From: DATHVR01 sp035461175
GTDB taxonomy: Bacteria; Actinomycetota; Acidimicrobiia; Spongiisociales; ZC4RG35
DNA length: 18,012 nt
Reading direction: 5' to 3'
Assembly (NCBI GenBank): GCA_035461175.1
Contig: DATHVR010000097.1
Span: 1-18,012, forward strand
The notes under the pieces were generated by a model. The model did no database searches. It saw only the letters and a list, made by a program, of their open reading frames with translations, and had not been told where the DNA came from. A program made the position numbers and the translations under genes. Every line of letters starts with the position of its first letter. The first letter of the stretch is position 1. This document shows, one piece after another, positions 1 to 6,672 of this stretch.

Positions 1-34
1 GTCAGAGGTCGTCTGTCGCTACCAGGTTGGGCTT

Positions 35-66
35 GACTTCCGACTTCCGACTTCCGACTTCCGACT
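35..66. repeat. Short tandem repeat, 7-bp unit GACTTCC, about 4.6 copies
   Basis: Four perfect GACTTCC units (35-41, 42-48, 49-55, 56-62) are followed by a partial GACT (63-66), which abuts the TAG stop of the dehydrogenase gene on the minus strand (67-69). The repeat lies in the 3' flank of the operon and is not coding as far as can be seen. Bases 1-34 show no gene. It is a simple slippage-prone tandem repeat. It has no dyad symmetry, so it is not itself a hairpin terminator. Confidence 0.9.
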
Positions 67-774
67 CTATCCCATGGAGGGTTCGGAGACGGGGCGGAAG
101 GCGACTTCGAGGATGCGATGGTTGCGGGGGCGGGTGAGCACGAACATCACCGCGTCGGCCACGTTCTCGGGTTCCATCATGTGCTCGAGGGCGGGCATGT
201 CGGGGGTGCGGCCCCGGCCCATGGCGAAGTCGGTGGCCACGCCGCCTGGGGCGACGTTGGTGCAGCGGACGCCCTGCTCGCGGAGTTCGTGGTCGAGGGA
301 GCGGATCAGCCCCACCTGGGCGAACTTTGAGGAGCAGTACACCGCCTCCAGAGGCAGGCCGCGGCGGCCGGCCTCGCTGGAGAGCATGACGATGTCGGCG
401 GCGTCACTCTCGAGGAGGTGGGGGAGGGCCGCTCGCACCGCGTAGAGGGCGCCCTTGACGTTGGTGTCGATCATCTCCTCCATCTGGCCGATGGGAAGAT
501 CGAGGAACGGCCCGTAGGAGCCCACCCCGGCGTTGACGACGAGGATGTCGAGGCTGCCGAAGGCGTCGACGGTGGCGGCGGCGATGCTCTCCATCGAGGC
601 GAGGTCGCGCACGTCGGCCGGCTGGGCCACCACGCCCTCCAGCCCGAGGTCGTCACCGCTTCGGGAGGCGAGGCCGAGCTTGGCGCCCTCGGCATGGAGA
701 GCGTGGGCGACGGCCGACCCGATTCCGCGGCTGGCACCCGTCACCAGGGCCACTCGTCCGTTCAAGTCACTCAT
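67..774 (-). CDS. SDR family NAD(P)-dependent oxidoreductase
   Basis: A 235-residue classical short-chain dehydrogenase/reductase. Visible motifs are the TGASRGIG cofactor loop (residues 12-19), NAG (81-83), the structural Asn105, the active-site Ser132/133 and the YCSSK catalytic Tyr/Lys (146-150). Arg38 after the second strand suggests NADP preference. Length is normal for the family. The ATG start is preceded by AGGAG five bases upstream. It begins 22 nt after the ABC ATPase stop on the same strand, so it is probably the last gene of the sugar-uptake operon. A sugar dehydrogenase role, as in Caulobacter where xylose dehydrogenase is an SDR, is inferred from context. Family-level sequence alone would equally fit a 3-oxoacyl-ACP reductase-like enzyme of unknown substrate. 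Confidence 0.93.
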   Translation of the reverse strand: MSDLNGRVALVTGASRGIGSAVAHALHAEGAKLGLASRSGDDLGLEGVVAQPADVRDLASMESIAAATVDAFGSLDILVVNAGVGSYGPFLDLPIGQMEEMIDTNVKGALYAVRAALPHLLESDAADIVMLSSEAGRRGLPLEAVYCSSKFAQVGLIRSLDHELREQGVRCTNVAPGGVATDFAMGRGRTPDMPALEHMMEPENVADAVMFVLTRPRNHRILEVAFRPVSEPSMG

Positions 775-796
775 GAGAACTCCTCTCGGGAACCCC

Positions 797-1579
797 TCAA
801 CCGCGGAGTTCCTCCAATTCGGATTGCGTCACCTCACCGGGCAGTTTCCCGATGATGATCATCGCCAGCACGTCGTCCATGGTGACGTCGGCCTTGTTGA
901 CGGTCCCGACCAGCTCTCCCTGAAGCATGACGGCGATCCGGTCGGCCATGTCGAAGACGTCGTGGATGTCGTGGCTGATGAGGATGATCCCGATGCCCTC
1001 TTCCTTCAGCCGCCGGATCAACTGGCGGACCTGTTCGGTCTCGGCCGGACCGAGGGCGGCAGTGGGCTCGTCCATGATCAGGATGCGGGCGTTGAAATGC
1101 ACCGCTCGGGCGATCGCCACCGACTGGCGCTGACCGCCCGAGAGAGAAGCTACCGGCGTCTTGAAGTTCTCGAACTTCGGGTTCAGCCGGGCCATCACCT
1201 TGCGGGCGGCCGACTCCATCGCGGAGTCGTCCAGATTGCCGAAGCGGGTGGTCAGCTCCCGACCCAGGAACATGTTGCCGGGGGCGTCGATGTTCTCGGC
1301 CAGTGCCAGGGTCTGATAGATCGTCTCGATCCCCAGCGCCTTGGCGTCCCGGGGGTTCTCGATCGTGACCGGTTGACCGTCGATGAGGATCTGGCCGGAG
1401 TCGGCCCGCTGCGCACCGGAGAGAGTCTTGACAAGGGTCGATTTGCCGGCGCCGTTCCCGCCCACCAGCGCCATGATCTCGCCCGGGAACAGATCGAGCG
1501 TGACGTCGTCGACGGCGTGGACGCCACCGAAGCTCACGTTCATGTTGCGCAATTCTGCAAGCGGGGGAGTGGAGGTCAC
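797..1579 (-). CDS. Sugar ABC transporter ATP-binding protein (single-domain, XylG/FrcA-like)
   Basis: A 260-residue ABC ATPase that would power a monosaccharide importer. It has Walker A GGNGAGKST (40-48), Q-loop Gln89, signature LSGGQRQ (146-152), Walker B LIMDEPTAAL (167-176) and the switch His203 in SHD. E. coli XylG and most CUT2 ATPases are about 500 residues with two fused ABC modules. This protein has one module, like FrcA, so it presumably works as a homodimer. The GTG start at 1579 overlaps the permease stop by four bases (GTGA), indicating translational coupling. The same frame stays open upstream through the permease gene, but that part is arginine-rich antisense-type sequence and is not protein of this gene. 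Confidence 0.93.
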   Translation of the reverse strand: MTSTPPLAELRNMNVSFGGVHAVDDVTLDLFPGEIMALVGGNGAGKSTLVKTLSGAQRADSGQILIDGQPVTIENPRDAKALGIETIYQTLALAENIDAPGNMFLGRELTTRFGNLDDSAMESAARKVMARLNPKFENFKTPVASLSGGQRQSVAIARAVHFNARILIMDEPTAALGPAETEQVRQLIRRLKEEGIGIILISHDIHDVFDMADRIAVMLQGELVGTVNKADVTMDDVLAMIIIGKLPGEVTQSELEELRG

Positions 1580-2898
1580 CGGCTGGCCTTTCTGCGGTAG
1601 TAGACGTCGACCGTGACGGCGATGACGAGGACCGCGCCCACCACGATGTCCTGGAGGGGGGCGTCGACGCGCATGAGCACCATGCCGGATTGGAGCGACT
1701 GCATCACCAGGGCCCCCAGCACGGCTCCCGGGATGGTGCCGAGGCCGCCGGAAAGAGAGGTCCCACCGATCACGGCGGCGGCGATGACGTACAATTCGGC
1801 CAGGGTCCCCAGGCCGCTGGTGGCGGCGTTGAGGCGGGCCACGGTCACGACCGCCGCCACCCCCACCAGCATCCCCATCACCATGAAGGTCTTGACAATC
1901 GTCCAGCGGGTGTTGATGCCTCCCAGGTCCGCCGCTTCGGGGTTGCCGCCGATCGAATAGACATAGCGTCCGAACCGGCGCCGGTTGGCGACGAAGCCCA
2001 TGATCAACATCATGGCCAGGGCGATCAGGACCGGATAGGAGATCCCGAGCGGAATCTGAAGGCCGCCCTCGGGCCAGGCCAGGCCCTGGCGTTCGGCCAC
2101 CTGGCGGGCGACATTCTCGGGCAGGTAGTAGCTGTTCATCACCCACACCGCTGCGATCACGGCCATGCACCCGACTACGCCGAGGGTGATCACCGCCCAC
2201 ATCGGGCGGAGCGTGAAGCCGAATTTGTGGCGGTTGCGCCGGTCCTGGATCAGCAGCCCGATGATGGCCAGACAGGCGACCACGGCGATGATCCAGCTCC
2301 CCATCTCGCCCACCGAGCCCCGGGATCCGCCGCCGAGGACCTGGAAGGTCGTGTCCATCGGCGCCACGGTCCGTCCGCTGGCCAGCGACCAGGCCGCACC
2401 CCGCCACACCAGCAGGCCGCCGAGGGTGACGATGAAAGCGGGCACGCCGAGGTAGGCGACGACGAAGCCGTGGAGCATGCCCACCAGGGCCCCCAGGACG
2501 ATGGCGGCGACGACCGCGATGATCCAGGTGGCGGGATGGCCGAAGCCGAGATAGTCGGGGAGCATCTCCGCCTGGAATACGGCGATCGCCATGCCGATGA
2601 AGCCGAGCATCGAACCCACCGACAGGTCGATGTTGCGGGACACGATGATGAGGACCATCCCCGTCGCCATGATCGCCACCGGAGCGAACTGGACCGACAG
2701 GTTCCAGAGGTTGCGGGGCGTCAGGAATGTGCCCCCCGACATGATGTGGAACCCGACCCAGATCACGACCAGCAGGGCGATCATGCCCAGCATGCGAGTG
2801 TCGATCTCGCTGGAGCGAACCAGGGCGCCGAGCGGGGCCCGGGGGGCGACGGTCTCCGTCGGCTCGGATTCGGTAACGGGGAGTTCGGAAACGCTCAT
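1576..2898 (-). CDS. Sugar ABC transporter permease (XylH-like, BPD_transp_2 family)
   Basis: A 440-residue polytopic inner-membrane protein of the CUT2 (ribose/xylose) permease family. About 35 polar N-terminal residues precede a run of roughly ten hydrophobic segments. The family loop GGNPEAADLGGI starts near residue 317, and a Gly-rich SGGLGTIPGAVLGA segment lies near the C terminus. It is longer than typical RbsC-type permeases (about 320 residues) and a little longer than XylH. The middle carries an extra charged and hydrophobic stretch between about residues 215 and 290. It is the second gene of the operon, 78 nt after the binding-protein stop, and overlaps the ATPase start. The xylose-type assignment rests mainly on the neighbouring XylF-like binding protein. 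Confidence 0.92.
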   Translation of the reverse strand: MSVSELPVTESEPTETVAPRAPLGALVRSSEIDTRMLGMIALLVVIWVGFHIMSGGTFLTPRNLWNLSVQFAPVAIMATGMVLIIVSRNIDLSVGSMLGFIGMAIAVFQAEMLPDYLGFGHPATWIIAVVAAIVLGALVGMLHGFVVAYLGVPAFIVTLGGLLVWRGAAWSLASGRTVAPMDTTFQVLGGGSRGSVGEMGSWIIAVVACLAIIGLLIQDRRNRHKFGFTLRPMWAVITLGVVGCMAVIAAVWVMNSYYLPENVARQVAERQGLAWPEGGLQIPLGISYPVLIALAMMLIMGFVANRRRFGRYVYSIGGNPEAADLGGINTRWTIVKTFMVMGMLVGVAAVVTVARLNAATSGLGTLAELYVIAAAVIGGTSLSGGLGTIPGAVLGALVMQSLQSGMVLMRVDAPLQDIVVGAVLVIAVTVDVYYRRKASR

Positions 2899-2922
2899 TG
2901 GGTCGATTTCAGATCGAGGATA

Positions 2923-2954
2923 GGCAACGCCCCCGTGGCCGCGGGGGCGTTGCC
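2923..2954 (-). promoter_or_regulatory. Strong intercistronic hairpin between binding-protein and permease genes
   Basis: Perfect 12-bp arms GGCAACGCCCCC (2923-2934) and GGGGGCGTTGCC (2943-2954) enclose an 8-nt loop whose ends can pair further. It sits in the 78-nt gap between the first and second genes of the operon. No T-run follows on the minus strand, so it is not a classical intrinsic terminator. Stem-loops at this position in sugar ABC operons typically stabilise the upstream binding-protein message or partly terminate transcription, giving more binding protein than permease. That role is inferred here. Confidence 0.7.
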
Positions 2955-2976
2955 TTCAGTCATCTCCTTCTTCCGC

Positions 2977-4101
2977 TCAGCCGCAGACTTCCACGCTGCC
3001 TGCATCGACGCCCTGACAGAGCTCGTCGGTGCTGATCCATTCGGCGTCCACCACCAGGTTCAGATTGTCCTGGGTGATGGCGATCGGCTCGAGGAGGATC
3101 GAAGTCATCGAGTTGCCCCCGGGGGAGTCGAACTGGATCGTTCCCTCGACATCCGTCAGGGCAGCTCCCTGCGCCAGCGCCACGGCCGCCTCGCCGGCTG
3201 CTTGCCCGAGCTCACGGGCGTCCTTCCACACGGAAACCGTTTGGGTGCCGAGTGCCACCCGGTTGAGGGCGGCCAGGTCGGCGTCCTGTCCAGAGACCGG
3301 AATCTCTCCGGCCATGCCCTGGGCTTCGAGAGCCGCCACCACACCGGAGGCCATGCCGTCGTTCTCGGAGAGAACCGCGTCGACCTCGTTGTTGGCCTGG
3401 GTGAGGAACTGTTCCATGTGGGTCTGAGCCAGGGCCGGATCCCAGTTGTCGGTGTAGGTCTCGCCCACGATCGTGATGTCGCCGGCGGCTACGGCCTCGC
3501 CGATGACCTGCTCGTAGCCCTCGCGGAGGAAATCGGCGTTGGCGTCGGCCTGGTTGCCCTTGATGATGACGTAGTTGCCGGTCGGGACCAGGTCGTAGAT
3601 CACCTCGGCCTGGAGCCGTCCCACTCCGATGTTGTCGAACGTCACATACAGGGCACCCGGATCTTCGATCAGCCGGTCGTAGGCGACGACGGGGATGCCC
3701 TGTTCGAGAGCGCTCTGCACCGCCGGCAAGACGGCGGTGCCGTCTTGGGCGAGGATGATCAGAGCGTCGGCGCCCTGGGAGATCAGGTTCTCCACGTCGG
3801 CCAACTGCTGTTCGGCCGAGGAGCCGGCGTCGGACGAGATGTACGTGGCTCCGGCCTCGTCGAGTGCTGCCCGGATGGCGGGCTCGTCCCAGCGGGCCCA
3901 TCGCTCTTCGTTGTAGTTGTTCCACGAGACGCCGACGATGATCTCGTCGTCCCCGCCGCCTCCGGCGGTGGTTTCTGTCCCTCCAGCGGTGGTATCGGTC
4001 CCGCCGCCGGCCGTCGTATCGGTGCCGCCGTCGTCGCCACAGGCGGCAAGCACCATCGCCAGTACGGCGATCAATGCCCACAGTGTCTTTCGGGTCCTCA
4101 A
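2977..4101 (-). CDS. XylF-like sugar-binding lipoprotein of ABC transporter
   Basis: A 374-residue periplasmic-binding-protein type 1 (Peripla_BP_4) lipoprotein. A signal peptide with two Arg and one Lys leads to lipobox LAAC with Cys21 as the lipidation site. A low-complexity Gly/Thr tether of TDTTAGG-type repeats (about 25-50) follows. The mature domain matches E. coli XylF from memory at several places: NEERWARW near the start, the AYDR motif, FDNIGVGRLQAE, the Asn-Asp motif SENDG, and SGQDADLAALNRVA. This makes a xylose or xylose-like ligand plausible. The TTG start at 4101 is well supported by GGAGGAGG (4107-4114) five bases upstream. It is the first gene of the operon and is divergent from the ROK regulator. 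Ligand identity is inferred, not shown. Confidence 0.92.
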   Translation of the reverse strand: MRTRKTLWALIAVLAMVLAACGDDGGTDTTAGGGTDTTAGGTETTAGGGGDDEIIVGVSWNNYNEERWARWDEPAIRAALDEAGATYISSDAGSSAEQQLADVENLISQGADALIILAQDGTAVLPAVQSALEQGIPVVAYDRLIEDPGALYVTFDNIGVGRLQAEVIYDLVPTGNYVIIKGNQADANADFLREGYEQVIGEAVAAGDITIVGETYTDNWDPALAQTHMEQFLTQANNEVDAVLSENDGMASGVVAALEAQGMAGEIPVSGQDADLAALNRVALGTQTVSVWKDARELGQAAGEAAVALAQGAALTDVEGTIQFDSPGGNSMTSILLEPIAITQDNLNLVVDAEWISTDELCQGVDAGSVEVCG

Positions 4102-4123
4102 GGCGACCTCCTCCGGGTCGGGT

Positions 4124-4147
4124 CAACTTACGTTGCGTCCTAAGTTG
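4124..4147. promoter_or_regulatory. Candidate operator/promoter of the sugar operon (CAACTTA-N10-TAAGTTG)
   Basis: Seven-base inverted arms CAACTTA (4124-4130) and TAAGTTG (4141-4147) are separated by 10 bp, with centres one helical turn or more apart, as expected for a dimeric regulator. On the minus strand one arm contains TAAGTT, a TANNNT-type -10 box, about 20 nt before the TTG start and just upstream of the Shine-Dalgarno sequence. GCGACA at 4146-4151 could be a weak -35 with short spacing. A repressor bound here would block transcription. The ROK protein encoded next door is the obvious candidate, by inference. Confidence 0.5.
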
Positions 4148-4188
4148 TCGCCGATCGGTGACCCGCCGGCGACTGTTGGATCACCATA

Positions 4189-4217
4189 ACCACCATTTGT
4201 TCGGTGGTGCCACAAAT
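4189..4217. promoter_or_regulatory. Two interleaved inverted repeats in the divergent control region
   Basis: Four arms follow each other in a-b-a'-b' order: ACCACC (4189-4194), ATTTGT (4195-4200), GGTGGT (4203-4208) and ACAAAT (4212-4217). Each pair is perfect over 6 bp. The two dyads overlap and, if transcribed, would form mutually exclusive hairpins. As DNA they could be overlapping protein sites for opposite regulation of the two divergent genes. Function is not known. Confidence 0.4.
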
Positions 4218-4280
4218 ATGACGACCAATTTCTCGCGGCCGTGGAGGGAGGGGGCCTGTCTCGGCTTCATGCCGGCATCC

Positions 4281-4314
4281 GAATCGAATATCGTGTCGAT
4301 TCCGACAAATCGGA
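4281..4314. promoter_or_regulatory. Inverted repeats upstream of the ROK regulator
   Basis: GAATCGA (4281-4287) and TCGATTC (4296-4302) form a perfect 7-bp dyad with 8-bp spacing. It overlaps a second short dyad, TCCGA-CAAA-TCGGA (4301-4314). Both lie 33 to 66 nt before the regulator start, where an autoregulatory operator or activator site would be expected. Assignment is inferred from symmetry and position only. Confidence 0.4.
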
Positions 4315-4346
4315 CAGGTAGTGATGGCCCATGCAGGTGGTAGAGG

Positions 4347-5606
4347 TTGAACCAGTCCAGTGACCCGGGTCCGGCCCATAGGGCCAGCCGGGGGGTGGCC
4401 TCCGACGATGTCCGCCGCCACAACCTCGCCGCCGTGCTCGACCTTCTTCATCAACGTGGACCGCTGTCTCGTTCTCAACTGGCCCGGCGCACCCGGCTGA
4501 ACCGGTCCACTATCGCCGATCTGATCGGCGAACTGGGTCGGCGCGGCCTGGTCGAAGAGGGCCCGGGGACGACACGCTCGGGGCCGGGGCGGCCGTCACC
4601 GGTGGCCCGGGTGCGACCCGCGGGGGCGGTCGTCATCTGCCTGGAGGTGGCGGTGGATTCGGTGGCGGCGGCCACCATCGGCCTGGGAGGCCACACCTAC
4701 GGCCAGGTTCGCAAGGGTCGACCCCGCAGCCAGGTCTCTCCCGAGGAGACGGTCGACACCCTGGTCGAGATGGTCGGGCCGCTCCTCGATGAGTTGCCGG
4801 CCGCCAGTCGCCTGGTAGGGGCGGGGGTGGCGGTAGCGGGGGTGGTGCGCCGCTCGGATGGCTTCGTCCATCTCGCCCCCAACCTGGGATGGCGCAACGT
4901 GCCGCTGGGGGCGATGCTGGCCGACGCCCTTCCGGTGGATCTGGTTCTCCTCGCCAACGAGGCCGACCTCGGCGCCCTGGCCGAGTACCGCCGGGGGGCG
5001 GCGGTGGGCTCGCTCGACCTCGTCTTCGTCGCCGGCGAGGTGGGTCTGGGGGCGGGGATCATCCTCGAAGGGACCCCGATGCTGGGCGCGGCCGGCTATG
5101 CCGGAGAGGTGGGTCACACCGTCATCAACCCGGGGGGCCGCAAGTGCCGCTGCGGGGCGAGCGGCTGCTGGGAGACGGAGGCGGGAGAGAAGGCGCTCGC
5201 CCGTCGGGCCGGCCTGGAACGGATGTTTGGCCAGCCGCTGGTCGAGCGACTGACCAGTGGCGCCACCGAGGGGGTGGCCCCGACCCTGGCCGCCCTCGCC
5301 GAGACGGGCCACTGGCTCGGCCTGGGCATCGGCAACCTGATCAACATCTTCAATCCCGACATGGTCGTGGTGGGCGGCATCTACCACGATCTCTTCCCGT
5401 TCATGGAGGCGGATCTACAGCGGGCCGCGCACCAGGTGGCGCTTGATGCCCCGGGGGAGGCGGCCTCGGTCGTGCGCGCCGCCCTCGGCGTCGACGCCTC
5501 CCTGATCGGAGCCGGCGAACTGGCGCTGTCGCCCGTGATCGCCGATCCCGCCGCCATCCCTGAGGGCGTGCCCCCGGTCCCGGCGGGCACGGCCGAGGGC
5601 GCGTGA
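4347..5606 (+). CDS. ROK family transcriptional regulator (XylR/NagC-like)
   Basis: A 419-residue protein with an N-terminal winged helix-turn-helix (about residues 26-73, SRSQLARRTRLNRSTIADLI) and a C-terminal ROK fold. The zinc motif is clear: GEVGHTVINPGG followed by CRCGASGC with Cys267, Cys269 and Cys274. The position of the kinase Asp in sugar-kinase ROK proteins (NDAN) reads NEAD here, so it is probably a sugar-sensing repressor rather than a kinase. It is divergent from the XylF-like operon, the usual arrangement for a local regulator. The TTG start at 4347 has AGGTGG (4335-4340) six bases upstream. An in-frame GTG at 4395 with a preceding G-run is an alternative that keeps the whole HTH. 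It ends 8 nt from the convergent dehydrogenase. Confidence 0.92.
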   Translation: MNQSSDPGPAHRASRGVASDDVRRHNLAAVLDLLHQRGPLSRSQLARRTRLNRSTIADLIGELGRRGLVEEGPGTTRSGPGRPSPVARVRPAGAVVICLEVAVDSVAAATIGLGGHTYGQVRKGRPRSQVSPEETVDTLVEMVGPLLDELPAASRLVGAGVAVAGVVRRSDGFVHLAPNLGWRNVPLGAMLADALPVDLVLLANEADLGALAEYRRGAAVGSLDLVFVAGEVGLGAGIILEGTPMLGAAGYAGEVGHTVINPGGRKCRCGASGCWETEAGEKALARRAGLERMFGQPLVERLTSGATEGVAPTLAALAETGHWLGLGIGNLINIFNPDMVVVGGIYHDLFPFMEADLQRAAHQVALDAPGEAASVVRAALGVDASLIGAGELALSPVIADPAAIPEGVPPVPAGTAEGA

Positions 5607-5614
5607 GTCCGGTT

Positions 5615-6601
5615 TCAGTCCGCCACCGCGAAGATCTGTTCGAGTACGGCCATGTTCGCCACCGCATCCGCTGGAGGGGTCGGGACCGGCGTGGCGTGTC
5701 GGATCGCCTTCGAAAAGGCGTCGGCCTGGATCGTGTACTGATCGGCGGCGGGGATCTCGTGGACCTCGACGTGGGGATCGACGGGGGGCCGGCCCCCGGA
5801 GATGTGGAGCAGGCGGGTGGGCAGGTCGGGAGGGATGTTGAAGGGGATCTCCACCACCAGCCGGCCCTCCGTCCCCTCGATCGCCACCCGCTGGTCGGGC
5901 TCCATCTGGGTGGAACAGGTGAATACGGCATGACGCCCGTCGAAGTCGAGCACGGCCGAGGTGACGATGTCGGTCCCGAAGTCGGCATCCCAGCGGATGG
6001 CACTTTTCACGCCGGTAGGCTCGGAGCCGAAGATCATGCGGGAGGAGTTCACGGCGTAGCAGCCGATGTCGTACAGGGCCCCTCCGCCGAACTCCGGGAT
6101 GTTGCGGATGTTGGAAGCGTCGACGTTGCGGTATGCGAACACCGACTGGATGGCCCGGACCTCGCCGATGGCGCCTTCGTCGATGAGGCGCATCGCCTCC
6201 TTCCACAGCGGATGCAGGCGGTACATGAACGCTTCCATCAGTTTGACTCCGGCCCGGTCGCAGGCCGCCACCATCTCCCCGGCCTGGGCAGCCGTCATCG
6301 CCAGCGGCTTCTCACACAGGACGTGCTTGCCCGCTTCGGCCGCCCGGATCGTCCATTCGGCGTGGAGGTGATTGGGCAACGGTATGTAGACGGCCTCGAT
6401 GGCCTCGTCGGCGAGCAGTTCCTCGTAGGAGCCGTATGCGGTGGGGATGGTGAGTGCTTCGGCGGCGGCGGCGCAGCGCTCCGGGGACCGGGAGGCGATC
6501 GCGTCGATTCGGCTGAGTTCCGAGCGTTGCATCGCCGGTATGACCTTCTCGGTGGCGATGTTGGCCGCCCCCAATACGCCCCAGCTGACGGGTGTGTCCA
6601 C
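5615..6601 (-). CDS. Gfo/Idh/MocA family oxidoreductase (xylose/dihydrodiol dehydrogenase-like)
   Basis: A 328-residue NAD(P)-dependent dehydrogenase. The N-terminal Rossmann fold has GVLGAANIA (8-16), with Ser37-Arg38 after the second strand suggesting NADP. The family EKP motif is at 97-99. The C-terminal domain has GGGALYDIGCYAV, where Tyr replaces the His of many Gfo/Idh enzymes. That pattern is typical of the dimeric dihydrodiol dehydrogenase/NADP-xylose dehydrogenase branch. The GTG start at 6601 is chosen because AGAGAGG lies eight bases upstream and the fold begins at once. The frame is open for 20 more codons but that sequence is not family-like. It is convergent with the ROK regulator. 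A role in oxidising the imported sugar is inferred; the substrate is unproven. Confidence 0.9.
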   Translation of the reverse strand: MDTPVSWGVLGAANIATEKVIPAMQRSELSRIDAIASRSPERCAAAAEALTIPTAYGSYEELLADEAIEAVYIPLPNHLHAEWTIRAAEAGKHVLCEKPLAMTAAQAGEMVAACDRAGVKLMEAFMYRLHPLWKEAMRLIDEGAIGEVRAIQSVFAYRNVDASNIRNIPEFGGGALYDIGCYAVNSSRMIFGSEPTGVKSAIRWDADFGTDIVTSAVLDFDGRHAVFTCSTQMEPDQRVAIEGTEGRLVVEIPFNIPPDLPTRLLHISGGRPPVDPHVEVHEIPAADQYTIQADAFSKAIRHATPVPTPPADAVANMAVLEQIFAVAD

Positions 6602-6672
6602 TTGCGGGACCTCTCTGTTCGACAGGGTCGGGATTCTCACGCCCCGGTTCGGTTCCGGCAACTGGCACGGCG

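Noticed and set aside
35..66. CRISPR-like array
   Set aside because: Units are 7 bp, directly abutting with no spacers; it is a simple tandem repeat.
1580..2407. N-terminal extension of the ABC ATPase frame
   Set aside because: The extension is Arg/Gly/Pro-rich, overlaps the permease in another frame, and the GTG with the 4-nt overlap explains the true start.
2923..2954. Intrinsic terminator of the binding-protein gene
   Set aside because: No T-run follows and the permease and ATPase genes need read-through; kept as an intercistronic hairpin instead.
1690..4143. 817-codon plus-strand open frame opposite the permease and binding-protein genes
   Set aside because: It is rich in His, Asp, Gly and Arg with no domain sense. 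It lies antisense to two well-supported transporter genes and is the usual open shadow frame of GC-rich DNA.
4189..4217. H-type RNA pseudoknot riboswitch
   Set aside because: The order of arms fits, but the linkers are 0, 2 and 3 nt, too short to cross 6-bp stems comfortably, and transcription of the region is unproven.
4331..4346. ATG at 4331 as start of the ROK regulator
   Set aside because: It is out of frame with the ROK protein; TTG 4347 (or GTG 4395) is in frame.
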